64,000 bases of DNA from Lysinibacillus antri (GTDB taxonomy: Bacteria > Bacillota > Bacilli > Bacillales_A > Planococcaceae): assembly GCF_003977595.1 (NCBI RefSeq), contig NZ_RYYR01000011.1, positions 62,001 to 126,000 on the forward strand, written 5' to 3'. Of this stretch, positions 8,921-19,827 are shown in pieces. Below the pieces are notes generated by a model, which worked only from the letters and a program-made list of their open reading frames with translations, searched no databases and was not told the origin of the DNA. Position 1 is the stretch's first letter. Each line of letters opens with the position of its first letter. The position numbers and the translations under genes were made by a program.

Positions 8921-10464
8921 TTAGACTTCAGTTGTTTGTTTTGCACGAATACTTTCTTGAATTAAATGACGGTTAATGGCATTTAAATATGCTTTTGCAG
9001 TCGCTTCAAGAACATCTTGTGCTGCATCGCGACCAGTAGAAGTGAAACCGTTGTAACGTAAGTTAATTACAGCTTCACCTAAAGCATCGCGACCTTTACC
9101 TACAGATTTCACACGGAAATCAAGAATATTAACTTTCGCGTTTACTAATTGCTCAAGAGTATTGAAGATTGCCTCTACCGAACCAGAACCAGTGGCTGCT
9201 AATGTTTTTAGCTCCCCTTCTGGTGTTAAAACTGAAGCAGTAGCTGTTGGAATATTTTCAGTTCCATAAGATACTTGAACAGATTTTAATTCGAATAAAG
9301 GAATGTCTTCAATAGAAACTTGTTGTTCAGTAAGAAGTGTCATTAAATCTTCTTCCGTAATTTCTTTCTTACGATCCGCTAACTTTTTGAATTCTTGGAA
9401 CGCTTTATTCAATTTATCATCAGATAAATCAAAGCCCATTGTGATTGCACGATCACGGAATGCAGCACGACCTGAGTGTTTACCTAATACTAAAGGAACA
9501 TCTTCTTCACCAATTAATGCAGGTGAAATAATTTCATATGTTTCTTTATTTTTTAACACACCGTCTTGGTGAATACCCGATTCGTGTGCAAAGGCATTTT
9601 TCCCTACTACTGCTTTATTTGGCTGAATGACAACACCTGTTAAACGGCTTACAAGTTGAGAAGTGCGTTTAATTTCTTTTAAATTTAAACCAGTCTCTAC
9701 TTGATAAAGATCGTTACGAATGTGCATTGCAACACCGATTTCTTCTAATGCAGCATTACCTGCACGTTCACCAATCCCATTGATTGTACATTCCACTTGG
9801 TCTGCACCATTTTGAATAGCTGCAATTGAGTTTGCTACTGCCATACCTAAGTCATCATGACAATGTGCGGAGAATTTTACTTGATCTGCCCCACGAACAT
9901 TTTCACGTAGGAATGCAAATAATTCACCATATTCTTGTGGAGATGCATAACCAACTGTATCTGGAACATTAATTGTCGTTGCACCAGCAGCAATGACTTC
10001 ACCAATGATACGTACTAAGAAATCACGATCTGAACGGAAACCATCTTCAGCAGACCATTGCACAAGTGGGAAGAACTTTTTCGCATATTTTACAGCCTCT
10101 ACAGCTTGTTCTACTACTTGATCAGGAGATTTTTTTAGTTTGTACTCCATATGAATTGGACTTGTTGCTAGAAATACGTGAATATGTGGTTGTTCAGCCA
10201 CTTTAAGTGCTTCCCACGTTGTATCGATATCATTTTTAACACAACGAGCAAGACCTGTCACGATTGAGTTTTTAACTGTTCCTGCAATGCGATTGACTGC
10301 TTCAAAATCGCCAGGACTTGAAGCAGGAAAACCTGCTTCAATGATTGTTACACCTAGACGCTCAAGTTGCTTTGCAATCTCAATTTTTTCTGCAGTATTT
10401 AAATTAATACCCGCTGACTGTTCGCCATCACGAAGAGTTGTATCAAAAATATCAATTTTACGCA

Positions 10465-10465
<1 letters not shown>
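8921..10465 (-). CDS. leuA: 2-isopropylmalate synthase
   Basis: 514-residue DRE-TIM enzyme that condenses acetyl-CoA with 2-ketoisovalerate to commit carbon to leucine. The N-terminal [11 protein letters not shown] motif with catalytic Arg/Asp, the metal-binding [11 protein letters not shown] histidines and the C-terminal LeuA dimer/allosteric region (feedback by leucine in the family) are all present. The start is GTG, overlapping the ilvC stop by one base (TAGTG), which implies translational coupling. No better start lies nearby, and [15 protein letters not shown] matches homologues. Confidence 0.96.
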
Positions 10466-11490
<1,025 letters not shown>

Positions 11491-11570
11491 CTAAGATTGG
11501 TTAAGTTTTATTGTTTGTTGTTGCTCTTACGAATGTAAAAGCATATATATACTAACTATCTAAGTATGTC

Positions 11571-12086
11571 TTACTTAAGAATAGAAAGTTGCGTCGTTTC
11601 TAAAAGTTGATTTTCACGGACAGTTGCTGTGACACCAGTACGTGTTAACTCTTTTATTCCATAAGGTTTAATGAGATCAATGAAAGCATCAATCTTATCA
11701 GGGTGACCTACTACTTGATAAGTGACAACATTTTTAGATGTGTCGATAATTTGTGCTCTAAATGGTTCTACAATTGCATTCATTTCAAGTCTTAAGTTCG
11801 CAGGTGAAACGACTTTTACAAGTGCGAGCTCACGAAGAACAATGGACTTTTCTGTAATATCAGTAACTTTTAGAACATCGATTTGTTTAGATAATTGCTT
11901 GATAAGCTGTTCTAGTCTTACTTCATCTGCAACGTTTACGACAAATGTCATTTTTGAAATATTTGCTTGTTCTGTATGACCTACAGTTATGGATTCAATG
12001 TTGAATTGGCGTTTCATTAATAAACCAGTTACTCGGTTTAAAACACCACTTTGGTTAATTACGGTTACTGTTATAACACGTCTCAA
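11571..12086 (-). CDS. ilvH: Acetolactate synthase small (regulatory) subunit
   Basis: 171 residues with an N-terminal ACT domain ([25 protein letters not shown]) and the family's C-terminal domain. It binds valine and stimulates and feedback-regulates IlvB. The start overlaps the ilvB stop by 4 nt (ATGA), typical of coupled translation of this stoichiometric pair. Length fits IlvH/IlvN of Bacillus (about 170). Confidence 0.95.
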   Translation of the reverse strand: MRRVITVTVINQSGVLNRVTGLLMKRQFNIESITVGHTEQANISKMTFVVNVADEVRLEQLIKQLSKQIDVLKVTDITEKSIVLRELALVKVVSPANLRLEMNAIVEPFRAQIIDTSKNVVTYQVVGHPDKIDAFIDLIKPYGIKELTRTGVTATVRENQLLETTQLSILK

Positions 12087-13846
12087 GGTTTCTTCACCCC
12101 TACCATTTCATTTAATGCTTTACCAGGTGCAATCATCGGATAAACATTTTCAAGCTGTTTAACACGGCAATCAATTACTACTGGTTCATCTGAATTTAAT
12201 GCTTCTTCAAAAATTTCTCTAGCTTCATCCAATGTATGGATACGGTAACCTTTGATTCCATATGCATCGGCAAGTTTTACGAAATCAGGCTGCACCGGCA
12301 TTAAGCTTTGCGAGTAACGCCCTTCATAAAAGATTTCTTGCCATTGACGTACCATACCTAATGCTTGATTGTTTAAAATTACAACTTTTACTGGTAGATT
12401 AAATTCTTTTAATAATGCTAACTCTTGATTTGTCATTTGGAATCCAGCGTCACCACAAATTGAAATAACCTTTTTGTCAGGTTTTGCAAATTGTGCACCA
12501 ATTGCTGCTGGGAAGCCGAAGCCCATCGTTCCAAGGCCACCTGATGTTACCCATTGGTGTGAATGATTTTGACGATAATATTGAGCCGCCCACATTTGAT
12601 GCTGACCTACGTCCGTTGTTACAATTGCATCCCCATGTGTAATCGCATGGATTATTTCAAGTGCTTGTTGTGGCAACACTTCTTTTTCGTCTTCAACGTA
12701 CCAATATGGATAATCCGTTTGTTTATTGTTTAAGAAATCGATCCAATCGGTTGTGTCAGGTGCTTGGAAATCCTTTTTCAGTAGCGCTTTTAACGCTTCT
12801 TTTGCATCTGCAACAATTGGAATATCTGTTGGAATATTTTTACCAATTTCAGCAGGGTCGATATCAATATGAATCACGCTTGCATTTGGAGCAAATCGTG
12901 ATGTATCTCCTGTTAATCGATCATCAAATCGTGCACCGATATTAATAAGTAAATCTGAAGTTTGGATGGCAGTGTTTGCAACGACCGAACCATGCATCCC
13001 AGCCATACCGTAATTTAATTCGTGATCCCCGTGAATACTTCCAAGCCCTAATAATGTGTTGACTACAGGGATTTTGTATTTTTCGACAAATTCAGTCAAT
13101 TCTTCACGCGCTTCTGCGAATAGTACGCCAGCACCCGCTAAAATTAATGGTTTTTCGGCAACTGAAATTGCTTGAATGGCCTTTTGAATTTGCAAATAAT
13201 TCGGTTTTGTATTTGGTTGATAACCTGGTAAGTAAAGTTCTTGTTTACGACTGTTTTCAATTAATGCCTCATCAAATACAGAAGCAGAAATATTTTTCGG
13301 GAAGTCAATTAAAACTGGACCTTTACGACCACTATTAGCAATATGGAATGCTTCTTTTACGATACGTGGAATATCATTCACATCTTGAACTTGGTAATTG
13401 TGTTTTGTGATTGGCGTTGTAATACCCATGATATCCGCTTCTTGGAAAGCATCTGTCCCAATTAAGTTAGATGCAACTTGACCAGTGAAAATTACTAAAG
13501 GGATTGAATCGATCATGGCATCTGCAATACCTGTAACTAAGTTTGTAGCTCCAGGACCACTTGTTGCAATGACTACACCTGGTTTATTTAACACTCTTGC
13601 ATAACCTTCAGCAGCATGAATTGCACCTTGTTCATGTCGAGTTAAAATATGTCGAATTGGATTTTTGTACATTGCGTCATAAACATTTAGTACAGCACCA
13701 CCAGGATATCCAAACACAATGTCAACATTTTGATCGTGTAAAGCTTGAATTAAAATATCTGAACCGTTAATAGGTTTATGTTTTGTTTCTTGCTGCACTG
13801 ATTGCGCTGCCTCTTTTTGTTCGCTAGTTGATACATTAGCAGTCAT
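12083..13846 (-). CDS. ilvB: Acetolactate synthase large subunit
   Basis: 587-residue thiamine-diphosphate enzyme that makes acetolactate or acetohydroxybutyrate. The catalytic Glu lies in [16 protein letters not shown], the FAD-associated region is in the middle, and the ThDP/Mg motif reads [12 protein letters not shown]...NNQALGM near the C-terminus. GGAGGAG 6-7 nt before the ATG fixes the start. The N-terminal 25 residues are polar and poorly conserved. It is the first gene of the operon and follows the T-box leader directly. Confidence 0.96.
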   Translation of the reverse strand: MTANVSTSEQKEAAQSVQQETKHKPINGSDILIQALHDQNVDIVFGYPGGAVLNVYDAMYKNPIRHILTRHEQGAIHAAEGYARVLNKPGVVIATSGPGATNLVTGIADAMIDSIPLVIFTGQVASNLIGTDAFQEADIMGITTPITKHNYQVQDVNDIPRIVKEAFHIANSGRKGPVLIDFPKNISASVFDEALIENSRKQELYLPGYQPNTKPNYLQIQKAIQAISVAEKPLILAGAGVLFAEAREELTEFVEKYKIPVVNTLLGLGSIHGDHELNYGMAGMHGSVVANTAIQTSDLLINIGARFDDRLTGDTSRFAPNASVIHIDIDPAEIGKNIPTDIPIVADAKEALKALLKKDFQAPDTTDWIDFLNNKQTDYPYWYVEDEKEVLPQQALEIIHAITHGDAIVTTDVGQHQMWAAQYYRQNHSHQWVTSGGLGTMGFGFPAAIGAQFAKPDKKVISICGDAGFQMTNQELALLKEFNLPVKVVILNNQALGMVRQWQEIFYEGRYSQSLMPVQPDFVKLADAYGIKGYRIHTLDEAREIFEEALNSDEPVVIDCRVKQLENVYPMIAPGKALNEMVGVKKP

Positions 13847-13908
13847 TTTATTGCTCCTCCCTATTTACTAATTGATGAGGTGAACCTAGATTCGAAAAGA
13901 TAAAAAAA

Positions 13909-14265
13909 TAAAAAAGTCTTTTTTCCCCACGCAAAAGAAGACCTTCTGCGTAGGGATGAAAAGACTTTCATGGTACCACCCTAGTTCGTAGCATAAGCTA
14001 CCTCGCGAATAGTGAGAATTATCTATTTCCATTAAACATTTCAAATAGTAAGAAAATTTAATGTGTAAAAATAGATACACTATTCATTAATAACGAGCAT
14101 CTCGAAATTGCCCGGAGCTATCTAATGGCATAAAGCGTTTAATAGCTCACTCCGGGGCGATGTCGGATATAGTTGTATCGTCGGCTTCCAGCAATGCCGA
14201 CTCTCTGGTAGATACAAGACTCTATATCCTTTTACCCCATCATCGAATTAATATATTTAAATGTT
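13909..14265 (-). promoter_or_regulatory. T-box leader of the ilv-leu operon, probable isoleucine specifier
   Basis: On the minus strand the leader shows a long stem I with the AGAGAG element, the conserved T-box core AGGGTGGTACCATG (complement at 13969-13985), and an intrinsic terminator at about 13911-13968 (AAAGTCTTTT pairing with AAAAGACTTT, then a T-rich run). In the likely specifier loop (GACATCGCC) the codon is ATC (14161-14159), which would read uncharged tRNA-Ile. That choice is inferred from the local pairing GGATATAG/CTATATCC next to the loop. Uncharged tRNA should stabilise the antiterminator and switch on ilvB-leuD. This leader fills the 475-nt gap between ilvD and ilvB. Confidence 0.9.
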
Positions 14266-14286
14266 TACTATAATGTTTATATGTTC

Positions 14287-14315
14287 ATTATAACATTTTT
14301 AAACCATTTAGTGAA
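14287..14315 (-). promoter_or_regulatory. Promoter of the ilvB-leuD operon
   Basis: TTCACT (14315-14310) and TATAAT (14292-14287) with a 17-nt spacer lie just after the ilvD stop codon and just before the T-box leader. This gives ilvB-leuD its own start separate from ilvD. A second possible -10 (TATAGT) lies about 17 nt further on. Confidence 0.55.
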
Positions 14316-14321
14316 TAATAA

Positions 14322-15992
14322 TTATATTTTCATTACGCCGCCTTTTGAAGCGTTTGTAACAAGTTTAGAATATCTTGCTAACCAACCTTTTTTGATTTTT
14401 GGTTCAAATGGTTGTAAGTTTTGTCGGCGTTCGTTTAGTACTTCTTCCGATACATCAAGATTAATTGTACGATTTGGTAAGTCGATTACAATAACATCAT
14501 CATTTTCAATTAATGCAATTGGACCGCCTTCTGCAGCTTCTGGTGAGATATGTCCAATTGAAATACCTCGAGAAGCGCCGCTGAAACGACCATCTGTGAT
14601 TAATGCAACCTTTGTACCTAAACCGCGTCCCATAATGGCAGAAGTTGGTGCTAGCATTTCTGGCATACCAGGCCCACCTTTTGGACCTTCGTAGCGAATC
14701 ACTACAACGTGACCTTCTTTAACAGTGCCATTATCGATTGCTGTTTGAGCTTCGTCTTGTGAGTTGAAGACAATTGCTTTTCCTTCAAATACTTGAATGG
14801 AAGGATCAACTGCACCAACTTTAATGACAGAGCCTTCAGGTGCGATATTTCCGAATAATACGGATAAACCACCTACAGCACTATACGGATTATCTTTTGT
14901 TCGAATAACTTGATCATTTGTAATTTCAAAATCCTTAACAAGGTCTCGCATCGTTTTACCTGCAACAGTAATTCGATCAGGATGAATCGCTCCTGGAATT
15001 TTTGTAAGTTCGTTGATAATGGAGCTTACTCCACCGGCTTTATTAATATCATCCATTGAGACATCAGAAGCTGGCATAATTTTTGCTAAGTAAGGAACGC
15101 GAGCCGCGACTTTGTTAATGTCTTCTAAGTTATACTCGATTTCCGCTTCATTTGCAATAGCTAAAGTATGAAGCACTGTGTTTGTTGAACCACCCATTGC
15201 CATATCAAGAGCAAATGCATCATCAATTGCTTCTTTTGTGATAATGTCGCGTGGTTTAATGTCTTCTTTAATCATACGAACTAAATGTTTTGCAGCTTCA
15301 CGGATTAATTCATGGCGTTGTTCACTAGTAGCAACGATTGTTCCGTTACCTGGTAAAGCAACTCCTAACATTTCCATTAAGCAGTTCATTGAATTCGCTG
15401 TAAACATACCAGAACAAGATCCACAAGTTGGACAAGCGTTATTTTCTATATCTAATAGTTCTTCAGCAGACATATTACCTGATTTGTGAGCACCAACACC
15501 TTCAAAAACAGATGTTAATGATAATTGTTTTCCATTAGATGAAGTTCCTGCTTCCATTGGACCACCTGACACGAAGATGGAAGGTACGTTTGTACGTACA
15601 GCTGCCATTAACATCCCTGGCGTAATTTTATCGCAGTTTGGAATATAAAAGACACCATCAAACCAGTGTGCATTAATAACTGTTTCAGCAGAATCTGCAA
15701 TTAACTCGCGACTTGGTAACGAATAACGCATACCAATATGACCCATCGCAATTCCATCATCAACACCAATCGTATTGAATTCGAATGGGATACCGCCTGC
15801 TTCAATAATCGCTTCCTTCACAACATCTGCAAATTCTCTTAAATGCACATGCCCAGGAATGATATCGATATACGAGTTACATACACCGATAAATGGTTTT
15901 CCTAAATCCTTTGCTTTCACTTTACCCGTAGCATATAAAAGACTACGGTGAGGAGCACGATCAACTCCTACTTTAATCATATCACTTCTCAT
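14322..15992 (-). CDS. ilvD: Dihydroxy-acid dehydratase
   Basis: 556-residue iron-sulfur dehydratase that converts the dihydroxy acids made by IlvC into 2-keto acids. Cluster cysteines are seen in [10 protein letters not shown] and in [19 protein letters not shown], and the C-terminal [24 protein letters not shown] motif is intact. Start at ATG 15992 with GAGGGG upstream. It lies upstream of the T-box leader and has its own promoter at about 16133-16160, so its control can differ from that of ilvB-leuD even though it serves the same pathway. Confidence 0.96.
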   Translation of the reverse strand: MRSDMIKVGVDRAPHRSLLYATGKVKAKDLGKPFIGVCNSYIDIIPGHVHLREFADVVKEAIIEAGGIPFEFNTIGVDDGIAMGHIGMRYSLPSRELIADSAETVINAHWFDGVFYIPNCDKITPGMLMAAVRTNVPSIFVSGGPMEAGTSSNGKQLSLTSVFEGVGAHKSGNMSAEELLDIENNACPTCGSCSGMFTANSMNCLMEMLGVALPGNGTIVATSEQRHELIREAAKHLVRMIKEDIKPRDIITKEAIDDAFALDMAMGGSTNTVLHTLAIANEAEIEYNLEDINKVAARVPYLAKIMPASDVSMDDINKAGGVSSIINELTKIPGAIHPDRITVAGKTMRDLVKDFEITNDQVIRTKDNPYSAVGGLSVLFGNIAPEGSVIKVGAVDPSIQVFEGKAIVFNSQDEAQTAIDNGTVKEGHVVVIRYEGPKGGPGMPEMLAPTSAIMGRGLGTKVALITDGRFSGASRGISIGHISPEAAEGGPIALIENDDVIVIDLPNRTINLDVSEEVLNERRQNLQPFEPKIKKGWLARYSKLVTNASKGGVMKI

Positions 15993-16132
15993 AATTGAAA
16001 CGCCCCTCAGTTCTACTATGTTACTAATATGTTAGTAGATAATAATACATAATTTACAATCACTGTTCTTCATATTCGAGGTAACGTGATTTTGTTCGTT
16101 TGAAGTAACGAACTTTTTAAATTGTTGTCATC

Positions 16133-16160
16133 ATAGTACAAAAAGTGCGTCTTCGTCAAC
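16133..16160 (-). promoter_or_regulatory. Promoter of ilvD
   Basis: TTGACG (16160-16155) and TACTAT (16138-16133) are separated by 16 nt. The transcript would start about 130 nt before the ilvD ATG. No T-box core was seen in that leader. Confidence 0.5.
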
Positions 16161-16254
16161 ACTGTTTTTTTAATTATTTGCACAATTTAAAAAACTTATC
16201 CTCGTTGAAATCGTTATTTTCCTCGAAAATGCTCCTAATTTTCTGTTTCAAATG

Positions 16255-16269
16255 ATTTTTTAGAAAATT
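16255..16269. promoter_or_regulatory. Possible CodY-type box upstream of ilvD
   Basis: ATTTTTTAGAAAATT matches the recalled CodY consensus AATTTTCWGAAAATT at 13 of 15 positions. It lies about 95 nt upstream of the ilvD -35. CodY represses branched-chain amino acid genes in Bacillales. In such AT-rich DNA a two-mismatch hit can arise by chance. The rest of the 15993-16356 gap holds the ilvD leader and promoter and the terminator of the 35-residue ORF. Confidence 0.3.
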
Positions 16270-16313
16270 TCTCATATTCATATTTGTTTTAAGTTCTTTT
16301 ATTTTTACATAAA

Positions 16314-16340
16314 AAAAGTCTAGCAATATGCCAGACTTTT
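16314..16340 (-). terminator. Terminator of the 35-residue peptide gene
   Basis: AAAAGTCT...AGACTTTT stem with a short loop, followed on the minus strand by a T7 run. It lies 17 nt after the stop codon of the small ORF at 16357-16464, supporting that ORF as a separate transcription unit. Confidence 0.7.
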
Positions 16341-16356
16341 AATTTATCAAATTAGA

Positions 16357-16464
16357 TTATTTAATAAAAATAAGATCCATTGAGAGGTTTAAGAGGATAA
16401 TAGAATGTAAAAATGCAAAAATAACTGCTTGTCGATTTAATCTTTTCATAACCTTTTTATCCAT
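16357..16464 (-). CDS. 35-residue membrane peptide, hypothetical
   Basis: A short ORF with ATG at 16464, a strong GGGGTGG ribosome site 5 nt upstream and a stop followed by an intrinsic terminator. The product has a basic N-terminus (MDKKVMKRLNRQ) and then one hydrophobic segment of about 20 residues (AVIFAFLHSIILLNLSMDLI), so it should be a single-span membrane peptide. I do not recognise a family. The combination of ribosome site, size and terminator makes it more likely real than chance. Confidence 0.6.
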   Translation of the reverse strand: MDKKVMKRLNRQAVIFAFLHSIILLNLSMDLIFIK

Positions 16465-16677
16465 AAAAACCACCCCATCAAATTAATTTTTTAATATGTG
16501 TCAATTATATGACAATTTAACGAAAAACGCAAAAGATTTTGAAAATTTTGTGAAATTTATTTTCAAATCGAATCAATGAATTGTTTCCACGAAAATGCAC
16601 ATATTACTTCTGAAAGTACAACAATATTTTTTGTGTTTGTTGTAAAAGCATATACACCAAAAAAGGAGTGAGAAAGA

Positions 16678-16938
16678 ATGATGAGCTTCATATGGTTTTT
16701 AATTATCGGTGGTATATTAGGTTGGTTAGCAGGTGTCATTATAGGTAGAGACGTACCTGGAGGAATTATCGGTAATATTATTGCCGGGATTGTAGGTTCT
16801 TGGATTGGTAGTGCAGTATTGGGAAATTGGGGTTGGCAAGTATCAGACTTTTACGTATTCCCTGCCCTACTAGGAGCGATTGTATTAATCTTTATTGTTA
16901 GCCTAGTCATGCGCTCAATGAAAAAAAGAACGACTTAA
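16678..16938 (+). CDS. GlsB/YeaQ/YmgE family stress-response membrane protein
   Basis: 86 residues with three hydrophobic segments and the glycine-rich pattern of the transglycosylase-associated family (GGILGWLAGVIIGRDVPGG, then GNIIAGIVGSWIG). Members are small inner-membrane proteins often induced by general stress; the biochemical role is unknown. AAAGGAGTGAG precedes the ATG. The stop codon runs directly into a dispersed repeat (TAATAAGAAAAGCGG). Confidence 0.88.
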   Translation: MMSFIWFLIIGGILGWLAGVIIGRDVPGGIIGNIIAGIVGSWIGSAVLGNWGWQVSDFYVFPALLGAIVLIFIVSLVMRSMKKRTT

Positions 16939-17096
16939 TAAGAAAAGCGGAAAGGCGCTCGCCCAGCTCTGAAAACAACTGGAGGGGCTGGCAAAAGGGT
17001 GCTCTTTGCCTTTGCAGACAGCAGCGAAGTTGTCAAAGAGCTAGCGCCTGAAGCTAGACATAGAAAAGCGGAGGCGGCTCGTTAAGCTAGGCTCCA
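16939..17096 (+). repeat. Dispersed AAGAAAAGCGG repeat, long copy plus a partial second unit
   Basis: The element begins at the stop codon of the preceding gene with TAAGAAAAGCGGAA and CTCGCCCAGCTCT, continues for about 110 nt with internal complementary segments (CTCTTTG/CAAAGAG), and then starts again with AGAAAAGCGGAGGCGGCTCG at about 17062. Short copies occur after serC (45421) and proS (46795, minus strand). Its placement in 3' untranslated regions is constant. Function unknown. Confidence 0.75.
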
Positions 17097-17098
17097 AA

Positions 17099-17142
17099 AA
17101 AAGAAATCAACTTTACCTTTATACTGGTTAGTTGATTTCTTT
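17099..17142 (-). terminator. Terminator of the lytic transglycosylase gene
   Basis: AAAGAAATCAACT pairs with AGTTGATTTCTTT across about 17 nt. One arm overlaps the last codons of the minus-strand gene ending at 17128. T-rich flanks on both sides allow it to work in both directions. Confidence 0.75.
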
Positions 17143-17823
17143 ATTTTTTGCAAGGACTAGCTGTTCAAGTTCATTACTAACTTCTTCGTAGAGATGATAA
17201 TAATAAAGAATATCTTCTACATATTGTTCACTATGATTGTAGTTATAAATTGCCTTTTTAAAATTCCCTTCTGCTACACCAGCCTGTGCCAAATAATTGG
17301 CTGCACTAAAAATCGCATCTTCTATGTTGAAAGGATCTGCAATGCCATCTTGATTCGCATCAACGCCATATCCCCCATACTTTTGAATGGTTTTTGGGTC
17401 TGTTTTCTCCGCTTCTGTAATTTCTCCCGTCCCTAAATCACTGCATGTCGGGTGATCCCAACCAACAAAGGTACAGGGCATAAATTGCATATGACCTTCT
17501 GCTCCAACTGGGGATACTAATGTTTTCATTGTTGAAAACCTTGTTTCGATTCGATGATGCGCGGCAAGTAACGTCCATGGAACGCCATATTCCTTTTCGG
17601 CTGAAAGATAAATTGGAATATATTCTTCTGGGATTTGCAAATCAAAGTCTCCTTGTATGGCATCCATCTCGTTATGTACTAGTCCATTAATAAATGGGAT
17701 ACTTCTCAACTCCTCCCACGCTAAAAATGCAAGGGCATAAATTGTAATCGATGCGGGGATCAATAAAATAATTAATACTAGTTTTACACCAGGGCTTATA
17801 AGAGGTTTTTTTGATTTTGACAT
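17128..17823 (-). CDS. Membrane-anchored lytic transglycosylase-like protein (SLT fold)
   Basis: 231 residues. An N-terminal hydrophobic segment (VLIILLIPASITIYALAFLAW) anchors it with the catalytic part outside. The domain at about 60-200 matches SLT/MltB-type transglycosylases: catalytic Glu in AHHRIETRFS, then SPVGAEGHMQFMPCTFVGW, a DPFNIEDAIFSAANYLA motif and a terminal YNHSEQYVE. Such enzymes cut glycan strands of peptidoglycan. The frame reaches a GTG at 17829, but ATG 17823 has AGGTGGAG 5 nt upstream. The neighbouring mscL is transcribed divergently. Confidence 0.85.
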   Translation of the reverse strand: MSKSKKPLISPGVKLVLIILLIPASITIYALAFLAWEELRSIPFINGLVHNEMDAIQGDFDLQIPEEYIPIYLSAEKEYGVPWTLLAAHHRIETRFSTMKTLVSPVGAEGHMQFMPCTFVGWDHPTCSDLGTGEITEAEKTDPKTIQKYGGYGVDANQDGIADPFNIEDAIFSAANYLAQAGVAEGNFKKAIYNYNHSEQYVEDILYYYHLYEEVSNELEQLVLAKNKEIN

Positions 17824-17953
17824 ACACACTCCACCTACTTGAATACGAATAGAACTTTTGTGTCATTTGTTAAATTAGTTGAATGGAATTATAGAAACTC
17901 ATTTAGTACCAATCTATACTAAATTAGTATTATACATCAAGGAGTGAGAATAA

Positions 17954-18340
17954 ATGTGGAAAGATTTTAAAGAGTTTGCGATGAAAGGAAACGTATTAGA
18001 CCTAGCCATTGCCGTTGTAATTGGTGGTGCCTTTGGGAAAATTGTTACATCATTAGTTACAAATATAATTATGCCCCTTGTAGGAATGTTAACTGGCGGT
18101 ATTGATTTAACAAAAAGTTTTGCCTATGGTCCAGAAGATAGTTTAAAAATAGGTGTTTTTATTCAATCGATCGTTGATTTCCTAATTATTTCTTTTTCTA
18201 TATTCATGGCATTACGTTTATTATCAAAATTAAACCGTAAAAAGAAAGAAGAGGCCGCACCAGAACCTGCCCCTCAAGTTGATCCAAAAGAAGAACTACT
18301 TAAAGAAATTCGTGATTTATTGAAAAAAGAGCAATCCTAA
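17954..18340 (+). CDS. mscL: Large-conductance mechanosensitive channel
   Basis: 128 residues. The N-terminal amphipathic helix and first membrane span ([31 protein letters not shown]) are a textbook MscL signature, followed by a periplasmic-type loop, a second span at about 70-95 and a charged C-terminal helix bundle ([15 protein letters not shown]). It opens under membrane tension to release solutes after hypo-osmotic shock. AAGGAGTGAG precedes the ATG. A terminator hairpin follows. Confidence 0.96.
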   Translation: MWKDFKEFAMKGNVLDLAIAVVIGGAFGKIVTSLVTNIIMPLVGMLTGGIDLTKSFAYGPEDSLKIGVFIQSIVDFLIISFSIFMALRLLSKLNRKKKEEAAPEPAPQVDPKEELLKEIRDLLKKEQS

Positions 18341-18347
18341 TTCGAAA

Positions 18348-18386
18348 GTGTTTAATCAGTTTGCATTTGATTAGGCACTTTTTTTC
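18348..18386 (+). terminator. Terminator of mscL
   Basis: AAAGTG...CACTTT stem with inner TAATCA/TGATTA pairing, followed by a T7 run. Starts within 10 nt of the mscL stop. The remaining DNA to metI (to 18610) is AT-rich; I see no SAM-riboswitch sequence in it, only a -10-like TATAAT at 18553-18558. Confidence 0.8.
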
Positions 18387-18610
18387 ATTTTTCCTACTGT
18401 TTTAATCATCTTAATTGGTAATTTATAAATATTCACTCCAATGGTGTTGTTTTCACAATATTAACATGTTAAATTGTATAAATAATAAAATCAATTATCT
18501 TCATTTAGAGATACTATCTTGAGATGAGAAATGATTTCAGATTATTCTTTCATATAATGGAGAATTATTAAATTTGCAAATACACAACTTTAGAAGAAAG
18601 AGTGAGAACA

Positions 18611-19714
18611 TTGACAAAATCGATTGAAACAAAGCTAGTTCAATTAGGTAATTTAAGTGATCCGAAAACAGGTGCAGTAAATCCGCCAATTTATATGTCG
18701 ACAGCTTATAAACATGCGGGGATCGGGCAATCTACAGGGTATGATTATACACGCACTAAAAACCCTACACGTGAAATTTTAGAAAATGGTATTGCGGATT
18801 TAGAAAATGGGGATGCAGGTTTTGCTTGTAGTTCTGGTATGGCAGCGATTCAATTAGTTCTATCGTTATTTAAACCAGGCGATGAAATCATTTTACCGGA
18901 TGATGTATATGGTGGTACTTATCGTTTGCTAAAAACGTTTAGCGAATCTTATAACATTAAACCAGTTTATTTCTCTCAAGTAGAAGAAATTGATGGATTA
19001 ATAAATGACAACACGAAGGCCATCATTTTAGAAACACCGACAAACCCATTAATGATTGAATTTGATTTAGATCAATTTAATGAGATTTGTAAAAAACACA
19101 ATTTACTTTACATTGTAGACAATACGTTCTATACACCATATTTCCAACGTCCAATCGAGCACGGTGCAGACATCGTACTTCATAGTGCAACGAAATATAT
19201 TGCTGGGCACAATGATGTATTAGCTGGACTAGTTATTGCAAAAGGCCAAGAATTATGTGAAAAGCTCGCTTTTAATCATAACGGAATGGGATTAGTTCTT
19301 TCCCCGATGGATAGTTGGTTAGTGATTCGTGGCTTGAAAACAATGCACGTTCGATTAAAACAACATGATGCCAATGCGAAGAAAGTTGCAGCGTATTTAG
19401 AAAGTGAACCATTAGTGGCAGATGTGCTTTATACGGGTAAAGGTGGTATGTTATCTTTTAAAGTAAAATCGCCTGAAATGGTTAACCCATTTTTACAAAG
19501 AATGCAATTGATTACGTTTGCTGAAAGTTTAGGTGGTGTGGAAAGTTTTATTACTTACCCAGCTACGCAAACACATGCGGATATTCCTTATGAAGAACGT
19601 GTGGCAAGAGGTGTAGACGATTGTTTACTACGCTTCTCAGTAGGTGTAGAGGAAGCAGAAGATATTATTGCAGATTTAAAGCAAGTGTTTGATCAACTTC
19701 GAAACGAATTTTAA
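18611..19714 (+). CDS. metI: Cystathionine gamma-synthase / O-acetylhomoserine thiolyase
   Basis: 367-residue PLP enzyme of the Cys/Met family. Lys195 in SATKY should bind PLP, and the CSSGMAAI, ETPTNPL and GGVESFITYPATQTH motifs are intact. It resembles B. subtilis MetI closely in length and sequence pattern; it would join O-acylhomoserine with cysteine or sulfide. The frame opens at a GTG (18602); TTG 18611 gives the family-like start MTKSIETKLVQLGN. Unlike B. subtilis, no metC follows and no S-box leader was found. Confidence 0.88.
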   Translation: MTKSIETKLVQLGNLSDPKTGAVNPPIYMSTAYKHAGIGQSTGYDYTRTKNPTREILENGIADLENGDAGFACSSGMAAIQLVLSLFKPGDEIILPDDVYGGTYRLLKTFSESYNIKPVYFSQVEEIDGLINDNTKAIILETPTNPLMIEFDLDQFNEICKKHNLLYIVDNTFYTPYFQRPIEHGADIVLHSATKYIAGHNDVLAGLVIAKGQELCEKLAFNHNGMGLVLSPMDSWLVIRGLKTMHVRLKQHDANAKKVAAYLESEPLVADVLYTGKGGMLSFKVKSPEMVNPFLQRMQLITFAESLGGVESFITYPATQTHADIPYEERVARGVDDCLLRFSVGVEEAEDIIADLKQVFDQLRNEF

Positions 19715-19719
19715 TCGTG

Positions 19720-19753
19720 ACAGGCGTCTCAGAAAATTGAGACGCCTGTTTTT
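19720..19753 (+). terminator. Terminator of metI
   Basis: 12-bp perfect stem ACAGGCGTCTCA/TGAGACGCCTGT with a 6-nt loop and T5 tail, 6 nt after the metI stop. Confidence 0.92.
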
Positions 19754-19827
19754 CACGTAGATAACAGTAGCTATCCGCGCAACGATATGATATTACTTGT
19801 CGTTTACTTAAGATAAATGATGTTTTC

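Noticed and set aside
14281-15489. ORFs on the plus strand opposite ilvD (14281-14694 and 15178-15489)
   Set aside because: Antisense shadows of a strongly conserved gene, with no ribosome sites and no protein-like features.
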